Shown in pieces: positions 34,120 through 44,397 of a stretch of 64,000 nt of DNA (its first letter is position 1; every line of letters begins with the position of its first letter). The stretch comes from Isoetes taiwanensis (lineage: Eukaryota > Streptophyta > Lycopodiopsida > Isoetales > Isoetaceae): contig JAJEKV010000059.1 of the NCBI GenBank assembly GCA_021234155.1, positions 2,312,182 to 2,376,181 on the forward strand, written 5' to 3'. Position numbers and translations under genes: made by a program. Under the pieces are notes generated by a model. That model was not told where the DNA came from. It searched no databases and saw only the letters and a program-made list of their open reading frames with translations.

Positions 34120-37100
34120 ATTCAACTTTCCCGTATACTGCCTGTTCGTTGGAAACACACTAGTTGCTAGGGCCCATATTTACAAGAGAAACATTCTTCA
34201 TGGGAAGGATGTAGATCCTTCGAATGTAGCAGTGGAGGTTATAGAGGCCGTGGTTCCATCAGCTGAACTCCCAGTACCATGCAGAGGTGCAGACAACGTT
34301 GGTGAAGCAGTCGGCACACTTATTGAATGGCCAAGGGAGGATGTAAGATGGAGTGAGCGAATACCAAGTGATACGTCTTCCGGATCAATACCGAATTTGC
34401 CCTCTACTTCAGAAGAGGACTCATCTAGTAGCCCACCATCTGTCAACAGTGGCACACCATCTGTCTATACCCACTGTGAGGAACCACCGTCCGTCGCTAC
34501 TCAATATGGTGAACCGAGCAAGATGGTTGAAGAGGACGAGGTAGTAGTGGAGATTGGTGAACCACCTGTCACTACCCATAGTGAACCGAGCAAGATGGTT
34601 GAAGAGGACGAGGTAGTTGTGGAGATTGGACCTCATGACAACCTAGCCGACCTTCTTGGCCTCGAGTTGGTTGAGCCTGAAGTAGAGACAGTCAACTATT
34701 CTAGAACGGATCTACTTGGTTTACCGTGCTACATTCTTCACTCCTGCACTGGGGGTAAATATTCAGAGGCAAACATAGTGTTCAGTGATCCTCAAGATGC
34801 CATAGATGATGACTTGTTGGGTGTATCGAACGTTGGGCTTACGGTGGGTAAGATATTAGATCCAATTGGAAAAGAGAATGTGAGTTCTTGTCATGCATGT
34901 GCAGAGAGGCCTTCTGTTGCAACTCTAGTATGTTGGGAGAGCTCTGATGTTTTGCTTCTCGATGGTAGAACAGTTTCCCAGCATCTTCAGGCTCGAGCTG
35001 CTCTTGAACAGGATGAGGATGACTTAGAAGTCCAATGCCAGGAAGGTTTCATACAGGAGCAATTCAAGAGGAAAAGGAAGTATAATTACATAAATAGGCC
35101 CAGGAAAGAAAGAAGTGGCGATAGCAAGGAGGACAGGATGTGTTCTTCCGGATCCATCAAGAAAGCTCTTAAATCCACGTGCTGCAAGGAGGAATGCACT
35201 AAGAAATTCACACGAGAGCAAGTACGTGCCTTAAGAAAAGAATTTTATTCTCAATCAAGCAGTGCAAGGATTACGCTTATTTTTGACGTGTTGAGTGTAA
35301 CTTATACAGGGCACTCGGAGGGGAAAGTAGTAGTACTTGGAGTGGAATGCTGTCAACTTGCATGGCGCTTGGCTTTAGGAATTGCTCAGGCCACATTCTA
35401 TAGGTGGAGGAGGAGGTTCGAGTTAGGTGGAAAAAGAGCTGAGCATGGTAACACAGGCTCTAAGAAGCCTCGATCGGTTACACTAGCTACAGAGAGTGTG
35501 CTTGATACCTTCATTAATGAGAACGCAGAGAGCATTCCACATAGAAGTAAGAGAGGAAAGGATGATATAAGGGAGAATGTTCGCAAACTTCCTTCTATCC
35601 TTAACAAGAAGAGCATACACAAGGAAGTGGGTGCCGTGGTGGAAGAGCTGACAGGAAAAAATGTAACGTTGCCTTCTTTCTACAATATTTGGAAAAAAGA
35701 GTTTCCAGATGTAGGCATAGCAAGGAATATAGCATTCTCCAAGTGTAACATATGCGTGGTAATTAAGCAGAAATTGGAACGAACAAAGGATACAAGGGAG
35801 AGACGCAACCTTTCAATTCAACGACGGTCTCATATGTTGGAACAAAGGTCATGTAGGAGTCAATACTGGCATTGGCGTGCTTTATCACATCGTTCGCCTG
35901 AAAGTCACCTTTGCATAATACATGACAAGATGGATCAGGTCAAAACACTCACACCAAGAAGTCATCATCTCGCTAAGTCCGTCTGGAGAGGAGATCGCTT
36001 AAAGAGTAGCTTGACAGGTGCACTAACACATGGTCATGGTTCAGGGGCTTATGGGCATTTCTCTCTTGACCTCTGGAAAGATGACTCAAACTTCCATGTT
36101 GGATCACTTAATAGAATCCTACACTATCTTGAGTTGCTGGATGAAGACAGATGTGGTGATCTATGTGGAAGCAAAACCACAGATTGCAAACTAATGCAAG
36201 CCGTAAAGGATACTCGACCACTGCATCATAAGCTAGCGCAGACACAAGAGGAGGTGCCCCGAAGTTGGGCACCCGCTTGGATCTTAGAACAAGGTTTCAA
36301 TCCACTTCCTCGAAATCTCTACTTGCAATTGGATAATGCACCTGGTCAAAATAAGAATAGATACGTGTTCTCCTATCTGTCTTATTTGACATGGCTAAAG
36401 GTGTTCGATGAGATCCAAGTTGGTTTCATGATGGTTGGGCACACTCATGACGATATTGATGCAATGTTTGGTAACTTCTCAACATTAATGAGTTCATCTG
36501 ATGCTCTAACTTTGCCTGAGTTGCTCTACTTTTTTAGCAAATGCAATGCAAAGTCTCCTGTTCCATACTTCGTAGACGAGGTTCCAGATTGGAAAAGTTT
36601 TGTGAAAGGATATATTCCAGACAAGGGCCAACGTCTGACAGGCCATACTGAGCCTTTACTGTTCCGATTTAAGATGGATGGAAAATGGCCCATTATGCAA
36701 TATAAGATGCGACCGACACATAAGGAGTGGATTCCAGAAAAAGGAATAAAAATGTGGAAGGAGGATGAAAATGGTGATCCAACATTGCCAATAGGGGTGC
36801 CTAAAAATATCCCTCCAGCCAAGACATTAAAAGATCTCCCTGGCCTGGCAGATAGCATCAACAAATACATAGCATTATGGAACTCCTTCTGCAAAGATCA
36901 AGAAGGTAGTGTGTTTGCACAACAGTACAAGGCAACTATGGATGATTGGACCGAGCTTCTGTCATGCTTGAAAGATGTCTCTCCAGGACGACCTCAAAAT
37001 GATAACTTTTGGTTGCGTACAAGGCAAGAACCTGTACAAGCTGCCTTTACTCCAGAGGTTGATGAAGCTGCCGTGGTCGCAAAAACTTTGCCTTCTTATT

Positions 37101-37507
37101 GTGGGCCGGCAGATGGGCGTCCAGTGTTGCCCATGGAAGAGTTCGATCCTCATGTACACGTCACGAAAGGTATGTTCGTTTTAGTTCGACCTGGAGACGA
37201 TGAAACTCCAACGTGGTTGGGCTATACGGAAGAAGATGCCATTCTGGATCCAGAGTCTACCAATTATGGTCATATTTATGTATCATGGTGGATGCCTGTT
37301 GGTCGTGACTATACTGGTTGCTTAACTAAGCGTTGGCGACCCAATCCATCAGATCCATCAAGGTATGAGAATTTAGATGCTATACATTATGCATGGGATG
37401 CAAATGGCAAAAGACCAAAGACTGTTCAGATTCCAAAATATATTGTTGACATGTGGGGGGACATAGCATCAGCTAAAGGCTCTCAATCTAATTCATGTTC
37501 TCGATAA
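34120..37507 (+). CDS. Large protein with DUF8039-like and DUF7869-like regions, partial 5'
   Basis: The frame is open from a good acceptor (CTTCGTGCAG at 34119), about 1128 codons, with no stop. Because no in-frame ATG lies near the start, at least one upstream exon is needed. The N-terminus (YCLFVGNTLVARAH .. LHGKDV .. LPVPC .. VGEAVGTLIEWP) has the pattern of DUF8039, a domain of plant transposon proteins. An acidic linker contains a tandem 66-bp repeat (EPSKMVEEDEVVVEIG twice). A helix-turn-helix-like stretch (ATFYRWRRRF) and a Cys pair (KCNICVVIK) follow. The core LQLDNAPGQNKNRY (near 36330) and VGHTHDDIDAMFG (near 36440) match DUF7869. Its Asp/His spacing suggests an RNase-H-like nuclease and hence a candidate transposase, but that is inference. 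Confidence 0.75.
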
Positions 37508-37658
37508 GTATATTTATATATACTTTTTCTTATGTGCTATCTTAGCATGTATATTGTATGACTATCATGTTCATGTATATGATAAGGTCTTCACTTATGT
37601 TTGGAAGTTGGTATATGATTACCATGTTAATAAGTTTTTGATATAATCATGTAGTGTA

Positions 37659-37750
37659 GACACGTGCTTACAACCCCCTGCAACAGGGGTACTGTACATG
37701 TGTATACAACCCCTGCCATAGGGGTACTGTACACGTGTATACAACCCTGC
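37659..37750. repeat. Right subterminal tandem repeats
   Basis: About 2.5 copies of a unit of roughly 40-45 bp are present: ACACGTGTATACAACCCC-TGC and then AGGGGTACTGT. Each unit holds a small inverted repeat, CCCCTG../..AGGGG. They lie just inside the right end of the 10.1-kb element and could serve as end-recognition sites. Confidence 0.7.
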
Positions 37751-37792
37751 AAAGCTCTACAATAAAAAAATTCTCAATTTTCAAATATTTTC

Positions 37793-39107
37793 TCATTATA
37801 ATGAAATTGTGCTTCATGATTTCTATCTGGCATATGTCACGAACGCACATGAGGATCGCACCATTGAGCATTTCCACGGGGATCTCACGAAGCAACTTCT
37901 GCTCCACAAAGAGAACCCGTATATCAAAGACACCAAATTTCTCCAGTCTGTGCAGGAAGAATATATGCCTATCCTGGAAAAAGAAGTTGATCTCTGGTTG
38001 GCAGAAATTCACACACTCCTTCACACTCTCTACAACTCAGATCAAGGACTTGAGCTTGCACAGGTATTCGTCCAGCATTATGCATCTCTGCACTGTTTGC
38101 ATGTTATGCTGAAAAACAAGGTCCTTCCTGAAGATTGGGACCCTGTACCTTTGACTTCCCTCCTCACTGCCAATGAGTGGGACACGGTGAGCAAACAGCT
38201 CCCTGAGAAGATTCTGCTCGAGTTCAAGGAACAACTCAAGGATAAACGGCACCAAACTCCACCAGAGGCAAGTGAACTTGCAAGATATGGAGCTCCCCCT
38301 TTGATAAAGGTCAACACTTCAGCGTGGCGACAAGCGTTCTGGAGTCCTGTACTCCGAGAACATGAAGCCTGGACGCCCACGGCCATTGCGCAAGACATCC
38401 GCTGGGACCCACGATTCATCCGAAGACGCAAGTGGCGTGCAGATGAAACTCTTGACAGGAACACCAACTGGATTTATATCCCCAATGCTTGCTCATGGAA
38501 AACAATACAGGATGCCACGGATGGTCTCACGGCTTTCATTGAACGAGCCAAGACTTCCCCAGATCCATCTGTATTTCGACAAGCAGGATTTTGTGCTGCC
38601 CTTATTGCTATCCTTCAAAGTGCCAAACAACGGAAAGTCCAGATACATTACTGCAATCCGAATGCCAGTGCTGGAAAGTTTGGCCTTGACTTAGTGTTGT
38701 TCATGGAACTCACGAGGCTTCCATCTGACATTCATGAAGCCCTTGAAGACATGATCTATGATGGATTCCTTATAAATGCAGCACAATGTTTGGCACAACG
38801 CACTCCAGAAGATCTTGCTCAAAGACGACAAATGATTGCAAAGTACAACGACGTACGTCTACCTCACGCGCGACTCTCTGACCAACAAACTTCCCCTAGT
38901 TTTCCACCTGCCGAGCTCGTGCCACCTTTCCTCCACAATAAGTGTAGTGTGGTGGGGGGGAGTGTTAGTCCTGTGCCTGGCGACAACACAGGACTATACA
39001 TCCTGTACTCAGGCACGCCACAAGGCGCCACGGCGACCAAGAAGAGGGATCCACCTGGTGCCACGGCGGGTCAGACCTCCTCAAAGAAGCAGAAGCCTAA
39101 CAGGTAG
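37793..39107 (+). pseudogene. Extra ORF of the Tat-like element, C-terminal part
   Basis: This continues the frame interrupted at 27710: after the shared TCATTATAATGA the reading frame is maintained and stays open for about 435 codons. Landmarks are LHDFYLAYVTNAHEDRT, a region rich in Glu/Leu, and WRQAFWSPVLREHEAW. No catalytic motif is recognised. The last codons run into the 3' LTR (from 38963), so the true end in an intact copy may differ. It is separated from its N-terminal half by 10 kb and cannot be expressed as one protein unless the insertion is removed. Confidence 0.7.
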
Positions 39108-39556
39108 GATCCACGCTGGCCTGCTTCATTCTGTTAGCACGGCACCAGACAGCTCGGATTCCTACCCGAGTGCTCAAGTAGTGGAGCACTCGATGTCATG
39201 ATGAGGATCCGATTCTGGCCCGTAGGCCACTCCTTGTCTCTATATATTGAGGCAATTTTGCTCCTTCGATAGAGCTTTTCTTTGTTCACTACAGAGCAGA
39301 CATGCTGGTCGCCTGTTATGTGTTCCTTTGAACTCTCATTGTACACTTGTTTTGGATCAATGGATTGCCTTGTTCTTCGCAAGTGTTTTGTGTGTTTCAC
39401 ATTGTATTGCAATTGCTGTTTCATCTGAGTTTCTAGTGTTCTTTTCTCTGTTAGCAAAATCCCGCGTGACAATTGTGTTCTAGGATTTGTCCTGCCGGAC
39501 TTCAAGGATCTCACAGAGATTCGTCCTCCAGGCAGTCCCGTGCCCGGACCCAAACA
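38963..39556 (+). repeat. 3' LTR of the Tat-like element, 594 bp
   Basis: It starts TGTTAGTCC directly after a purine tract (GGTGGGGGGGAG, ending 38962) and ends CCCAAACA at 39556. A TATATATT lies near 39242. The adjoining base pairs belong to the interrupted copia gag. The 5' partner is missing because the element is truncated. Confidence 0.82.
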
Positions 39557-40258
39557 ATTTTCTTCACTATCCCTCACAATTTTTTTCTGCTCAAACTCGG
39601 TCCTCAAAATTCTTTCAGCATCATCTCTGTTTCTACTCATGTTTCTTATGAATAAAGCCAAATTTGGGTTATCATTAACTGACCTGGAGATTTGCAGCAC
39701 CTGGCTTGTGTCAGAAATGGTAACTCCAGCTCCTGTTAGGTCTGCAATCAAGTTATCAAACTTGTTAAAATAATCTGCCACGTCTCCATCTTCTTGCAGC
39801 TTTAAGTTTCTCAAATCTCGCTCCAACAAGTCAATTTGAGATGAAGATTTAACTTCATATTGTTTCAACAAATAAGACCACATTTGTTTTGGTGTCATGC
39901 CCCTGAGTTTCAGTCTGATTGTTGGGCTGACTTTACAGGAAATGATGCCTTGTGCTTCTTTAACTTTGGCATATGATGACCTCTTATCATCCTTAACCTC
40001 AAGTGCAGCTGCAGTCTCTGGTGTTTTGTCAATTGGACCACCACCACCAGCATTAACTGAGCTTTGAGTAATGCTCAGTCTTCTTCCTCTACTTGTTTCT
40101 CCAGTGATTTCTTCAAAATCCCCTTCTGAATCAACTATCTCCCACAATTCTTCTACTTCCAGCACATGCTTAATGGAATCCTTCCACACTTGGAAGCCTG
40201 CACCCCCATTGAAGACATCTACTGTGCTAAGAAGGCTAGCTCCAAATCTGCTTGCCAT
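39557..40258 (-). pseudogene. Copia Gag, N-terminal 234 codons, cut by the gypsy insertion
   Basis: The protein starts MASRFGASLL and shows the copia Gag pattern: FQVWKDSIKHVLEVEELW, then LKLRGMTPKQMWSYLLKQYE, YFNKFDNLIADL and the Asp-rich helix near the break. It reads through to NCLGPG only because the LTR of the Tat-like element follows, so the protein is truncated before its zinc knuckle and all of Pol. A primer site and an LTR lie directly upstream, which fixes the start codon. Confidence 0.85.
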
Positions 40259-40273
40259 TTACTGGATCGAAGT

Positions 40274-40285
40274 GCTCTGATACCA
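40274..40285 (-). other. Primer binding site of the copia element
   Basis: On the sense strand TGGTATCAGAGC lies one base inside the 5' LTR and 15 bases before the gag ATG. It matches initiator tRNA-Met. Confidence 0.9.
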
Positions 40286-40286
40286 A

Positions 40287-40974
40287 TGATAAATAATTAG
40301 CTTGAAATAATCCAATTTCACAACTTAAACTTAGAGTTATATGTAATGCCCTTCAAAGATGAATTTAACTCATTATATTGATTTGCAATGGTCAAGCATT
40401 CACAACTTCACAAACTAAGTATTGGTTATTGACTCAATATTCAAAAACCATTTGTAAGAACAATGGCTCCACTTTGATCGATCGCCTCTCACTCTGTACA
40501 CTTCGGATCAATCAACAAATATGCTCAGTCGGCTATTTACAGTCTGTTCCGACGGTTATGAGCTTAATTTAGTTATAATACAGGTGTAAATCCCTCCAGA
40601 AATGGATCCAAGATATATGCCAGTCGGTTTGATGTTTTCTCGAAATATCCCACAGAAACCTGCCTATTTCTGATACCTTTGAATTTCCCAATGGTTCCAA
40701 AGGTTAAACAATACCTATAGGCAGAATAATATGTGCAACCCTAAAACTTAGATTAACTTCGAATATCAAGCAACCTGTATTGAATTTTCTTCTGAATCTC
40801 ATGGTGAATTCATGCTGCACAGCTAAACCAATGTGGTATCATCTGTGAACCATAGGCAACCTTGGCATTTCAGGCACTCACTACTTTATAATACTGCACA
40901 TGTAACTTGCTCACAGATTTAATCTGACAAATGATCATCCCAAATATTCAACATGTGATTAATACAATTTAACA
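40287..40974 (-). repeat. 5' LTR of the copia element, 688 bp
   Basis: On the sense strand it starts TGTTAAAT and ends ATTTATCA, an imperfect terminal inverted repeat. It abuts the primer site on one side. On the other side it interrupts the coding sequence of the H3-tail-like gene, so the copia element inserted into that gene. Confidence 0.85.
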
Positions 40975-41783
40975 CTCCTCAGCTTTCTTCTTAGCCTTTT
41001 CCTCGGCTATCTTTTTCTTCTTCATTTCCTTGCTCAGCAGGTGCTGCACCGCCTCTTGGGCTATCTTGTGCGTGCTCCTCCGTTTCTTCTTTGGCACTGC
41101 ATCCCTATCTTCGCGGTTCTTGGACCGCCGCTCTGCTGATTGTTGGGCTAGCTCCTCCTCTTTCTTCTTAGCCTCTTCTTCTTCTCTCCGAGCCTCCTCC
41201 TCTGCCTTCTTTGCCTCTTCCTCCTCTGCTTTCTTCTTCTCTTCTTCCGCTCTTCAGGCCTTCTTGGCAGCCATCCTGTCCGCTTTCTTCTGCGCTTTCT
41301 TCTCTTCTCTTCTTCTCTTTTTGGCTGCTTTCCTCTCAGCTTCTACATCTGCATCTGTGACAAGCTCTTGCACAGCATCAGGCTTGACTGTGTCTTGATC
41401 CTTGGAAGCATCTGCGTCTGGTTCGGCATTCTGGTTTACTGGAGGTTGCTCTGCATCGATATCTTGCTGGACTGCATCAGTGCTCTTCAAGGCATCTGCA
41501 TCAGTGCCGGTAGGTGCATCTTCCACAGGGGTGTCTTTTTCGGCTCCGATCTCTTCATCCGGTTTAGCCGATGTTGAGCTTCAGGGTTTTTAGCTGCGGT
41601 GTACTCAACGGTCACCTCCATGCCCTCCATTTCGGCTGCGCTCTTCTCCAGGTACTCTCCGAACAACTCGTCCCAAGTCGATTTGGTCACCTTCATTTCT
41701 TTCTTCCGTCGGATGGCGTCGAGCAAGGCGCTGTGCGAAGTGCCTTTCCCAGGCTTGCGAGTGGTCTGTTTCGTCCTGGCCAT
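40969..41783 (-). pseudogene. Protein with histone H3-like N-terminal tail and charged coiled coil, broken
   Basis: The start MARTKQTTRKP matches the histone H3 tail in nine of its first ten residues, keeping positions equivalent to K4, R8 and K9. What follows is not a histone fold: LLDAIRRKK..TKSTWDELFGEYLEKS, an acidic linker and a long Lys/Glu/Ala coiled coil. Breaks: one frameshift near 41570-41600, a TGA at 41254-41256, and truncation by the copia LTR at 40974. A TATAAATA lies about 105 bp before the ATG. It sits directly downstream of an LTR and primer site on the same strand, so it is probably the first ORF (gag position) of that retroelement. The H3 mimicry as chromatin targeting is inference. 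Confidence 0.7.
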
Positions 41784-41886
41784 GCAAGAGATCGCTCGAA
41801 TCGGAGGTCTGGCACCCAAAAAGCGCCTTAGAGATCGGGAGTGAAATTTCAAACAGAAAAGGTGAAAAATGAGGGGGGGTCTCGGC

Positions 41887-41894
41887 TATTTATA
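41887..41894 (-). promoter_or_regulatory. TATA box before the H3-tail-like gene
   Basis: TATAAATA on the minus strand in GC-flanked context, about 105 bp upstream of the ATG. It would allow transcription independent of the LTR. Confidence 0.55.
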
Positions 41895-41992
41895 GGCCAC
41901 AAAAATTAGGGTTTGGGTTAATTTGATCTTTTTGCTAGATTATCAACACGGGTGCTTACATTTAATCTTATTAAGGCATAATTACTCCAATT

Positions 41993-42059
41993 TACTCATG
42001 TGGTGCGATAGAAGCCTGTTTGAGATTCCCAATTAGGCTCTGGGCGCACGACATGAGTA
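41993..42059. repeat. 67-bp hairpin A in the element leader
   Basis: TACTCATGTGGTGCG pairs with CGCACGACATGAGTA with one or two mismatches around an AT-containing loop that includes AAGCCTGTTTGAG..CAATTAGGCT. It is paralogous to the hairpin at 42191-42257. Confidence 0.8.
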
Positions 42060-42190
42060 ATTCAATCAGATTAACTTTGTGTTGCCTATTTTATGCTAAG
42101 TAATATATCATTTTGGGTTATTTTCACATGAATCTATTTATGCAATTACTTTTGCTAAATTAACTAACCTTCTAGCCAAAACAGGGCAAA

Positions 42191-42257
42191 TACTCACGTC
42201 GTGCGCGGGAGGCCTAGTTGAGAAAGCCAATTAGGCTCCCGGCGCACCACGTGAGTA
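42191..42257. repeat. 67-bp hairpin B in the element leader
   Basis: TACTCACGTCGTGCGC pairs with GCGCACCACGTGAGTA (one mismatch), with an inner stem GGAGGCCTA/TAGGCTCC. It has the same length and arrangement as hairpin A, 198 bp away. Both lie between the primer site and the H3-tail-like gene. Confidence 0.82.
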
Positions 42258-42465
42258 ATTGACTCTAATTTGACTAGTTACCCATATTTCCCCCCTTTTC
42301 AACTAGCTTGGCTACTCCTAGCTACTAAATTCTTCCTATAGGGGAAAGAAAATTTTCCCATTTCGAGGTCTCCTGCCTAAATTCGTACCATTGGTACTCA
42401 GTTCCTATGATGTTAGTACTACTGGGTTATGATCAATGCTCAGATCTTGGTCAACCAAGATCATT

Positions 42466-42477
42466 GCTCTGATACCA
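42466..42477 (-). other. Primer binding site (initiator tRNA-Met)
   Basis: Sense-strand TGGTATCAGAGC one base from the LTR at 42479, the same arrangement as in the chromovirus at 18058. Confidence 0.9.
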
Positions 42478-42478
42478 C

Positions 42479-44338
42479 TGTGACGTCCCCAGAACATATA
42501 CGAGCCCTCGCTCGTATACAACCTGGAGCTTCCCCTCAGCTGAGCTGTCCCCAACATGAGGCCACCTGCCTGCCATCCATCCCTTGACACTTGTCAAGGT
42601 ACAGATGGGGAAGAACAGGTGTGTCATTCCCCTGTCTCCCTCGGAGCCTACCTATAAGCGGAAGCAAACAAGATAAGCACATAACAACATATAATCATCA
42701 ATACAACACACCCCTAAAGGGTGACATCTACTACTGAACATCTGATCAATACACAATGCTAACATCATCTAAAGAGCTCCTACCCCTGGGCTCAGACACG
42801 TAAGGGATGGCTGACGGCTCGGCTCCCAGAAGTCAATGCAGACCGAATTCATGGCAATGGATTGGGCTGGCATAAGAACATGGCTAAGGGTTGACCACGC
42901 CATCTGCCCCCCCTGTGCATACTTTGCAGATAGGCTGAAAAGCATCGAGGATATGACCGTAGCCTGCTGGGGACATAGCCAAGGGGGCTACTCCTGGGTT
43001 TCATCTTCCCAGGCCCGATGAGGCAGGAGGGAATCACCCCCCTCCAGGTAGCTCATGGCTTATTATGGGGTACTAGAGAGCGACTGCTCGTCTATGACTT
43101 CAACCCCCATCCCAGCAATGCACCACCCACTGGTGTGTGCCCATCCACCTTTCCCTTCCTGGGAAGGTCCTTGGAATAGCATTGCTCGAGAGGGCATCAA
43201 GCCCATACCCTGCCCACACGCGGTGGCAGACTATCAGGCCTAGTAACAGCCCATGATTGGAACATGACTACCCTTATCGGCCGGTCTCACCCTCTAAGCC
43301 CACAGCCAGGCGGGCTCCTATGCACAGGCCGAAAACTACCCGGAATCTAACAGAGTATGCTAGGAGCATGCTACTAGGCTGATCTCTACCCCCCTTCCCC
43401 AACAAGGAAGTAAAACAGAGTAATGTACCACAGAGATCCAAGATCAACGTAGAACAAAGTAGAAAGGCATCTAACCTACCTATCTATCACAGATCTATGC
43501 TCAAACAACTAGAACTGGTTCATTCGTTAGAGGCTTCTATATGAAGATCTAAGAATGATCTAGGAACAGGATAAAATGCTATCTTGCCTCAATCAAGGGG
43601 GGTTCACCTTAATATCCCGTATGAACCATCTGAGTGTAAGAAGTGGGTTTTTTTTAGACCTTTTTCGTACGAAAATATATGGAGAGGGGTGTCTTTTTAT
43701 CACATTTCACACCTTTCTGAGCCCGTATATTTCCTACATGGGTATTTTTCAAGATTTGATGAATCGTATACTAAGGGTTTTTTTGCTACCCTAGGAACGC
43801 AGATGGCATATCCGTATTGTATATAGGTGAATCCCCCGGGGCCTCAATGCTGACTTTAGGGCCAGTATTGAGGCTCGGATCGATGGAATACCTTCTTCTT
43901 GACTGGCGCCCATCTCCAAAACCTGTTGAACTACTCCTTGGCTGCTAGATCTCCTCCAACTAATGCGGTAGGGCTATTCCTCTCTCGAAATCCCTCAGAC
44001 TGCTGTGCTCAAGCGCAGCAGATGAGGCTCTAGAACGAAAATGGCATGAAACTCGAATTAGGGTTTCATGGCCATTTTTATAACGAACTTTTAGGGTTGC
44101 TTTGCCCTAAAAGTGATCCCATTGGCTATTTGCCACTTGGCAAGAGGGCATTGGCAAGTTAATAATCCATAGCTACGGGTCCCTAGATGTAATTATATCA
44201 TAATTGCATCTGTGCGGTATGGTTGTTTATGGGTACAACCATGTGTGGGTCTCAAGTACATGGCTTTCTGGGCTACGTACTAGTGACATACATATATACT
44301 ATACATATTTATAGCGTATATTATATTGGAACGTCACA
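42479..44338 (-). repeat. 5' LTR (1860 bp) of the element carrying the H3-tail-like gene
   Basis: It starts TGTGACG and ends CGTCACA like the chromovirus LTRs, and internal blocks such as CTCGTATA, GGGCTCAGACAC and GACGGCTCGGC are shared in diverged form. It is therefore an LTR of a related lineage. The primer site lies on its left, so the internal region extends left and is truncated by the copia insertion. Its 3' partner is not in the window. Confidence 0.85.
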
Positions 44339-44397
44339 GTGTACATATATGGGAGGGTGGTATATTTATAGTTTCTAAAAAGTTCTGTATAAGGGGA

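Larger units (their letters stand above)
27711..37792. mobile_element. 10.1-kb composite element: ParB/MTase-like, Arg-rich and DUF7869-type genes
   Basis: The element splits the Tat extra ORF. The 12-bp TCATTATAATGA flanks it on both sides (27699-27710 and 37793-37804), and removing it with one copy rejoins the host frame without a shift. Its ends are GAAA...TTTC only, a weak inverted terminus. Inside, two gene blocks point away from a GC-rich centre: a ParB/methyltransferase-like gene to the left (minus) and an Arg-rich ORF plus a DUF8039/DUF7869-type gene to the right (plus). A palindrome family (AAATGGCGCC-N2-GGCGCCATTT) occurs from 27782 to 34053 and nowhere else in the window. I cannot assign it to a known DNA-transposon superfamily. 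Confidence 0.7.
23741..39556 (+). mobile_element. Tat/Athila-like gypsy element, 5'-truncated and interrupted
   Basis: What remains is the end of integrase, an antisense small ORF, a long extra ORF and the 3' LTR. LTR, gag, protease, RT and RNase H on the 5' side are missing. The extra ORF is interrupted by a 10.1-kb element (27711-37792). An extra ORF after pol is characteristic of Tat/Athila lineages. Its 3' LTR lies inside a copia gag on the opposite strand, so this element inserted into that copia element. Confidence 0.85.

Noticed and set aside
27685-37818. 30-bp terminal inverted repeat as the ends of the 10.1-kb element
   Set aside because: That boundary gives no target duplication and shifts the host frame on removal; the 12-bp duplication model restores it. 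I keep the alternative open in the findings.
38963-39201. Frames continuing through the Tat LTR on both strands, including the end of the copia Gag frame
   Set aside because: They are read-through of LTR sequence after insertion and not original protein.
41605-41787. Overlapping frame opposite phase to the H3-tail-like ORF, and a genuine histone H3 gene
   Set aside because: Similarity to H3 stops after about ten residues and no histone fold follows. The overlapping frame is a shadow.
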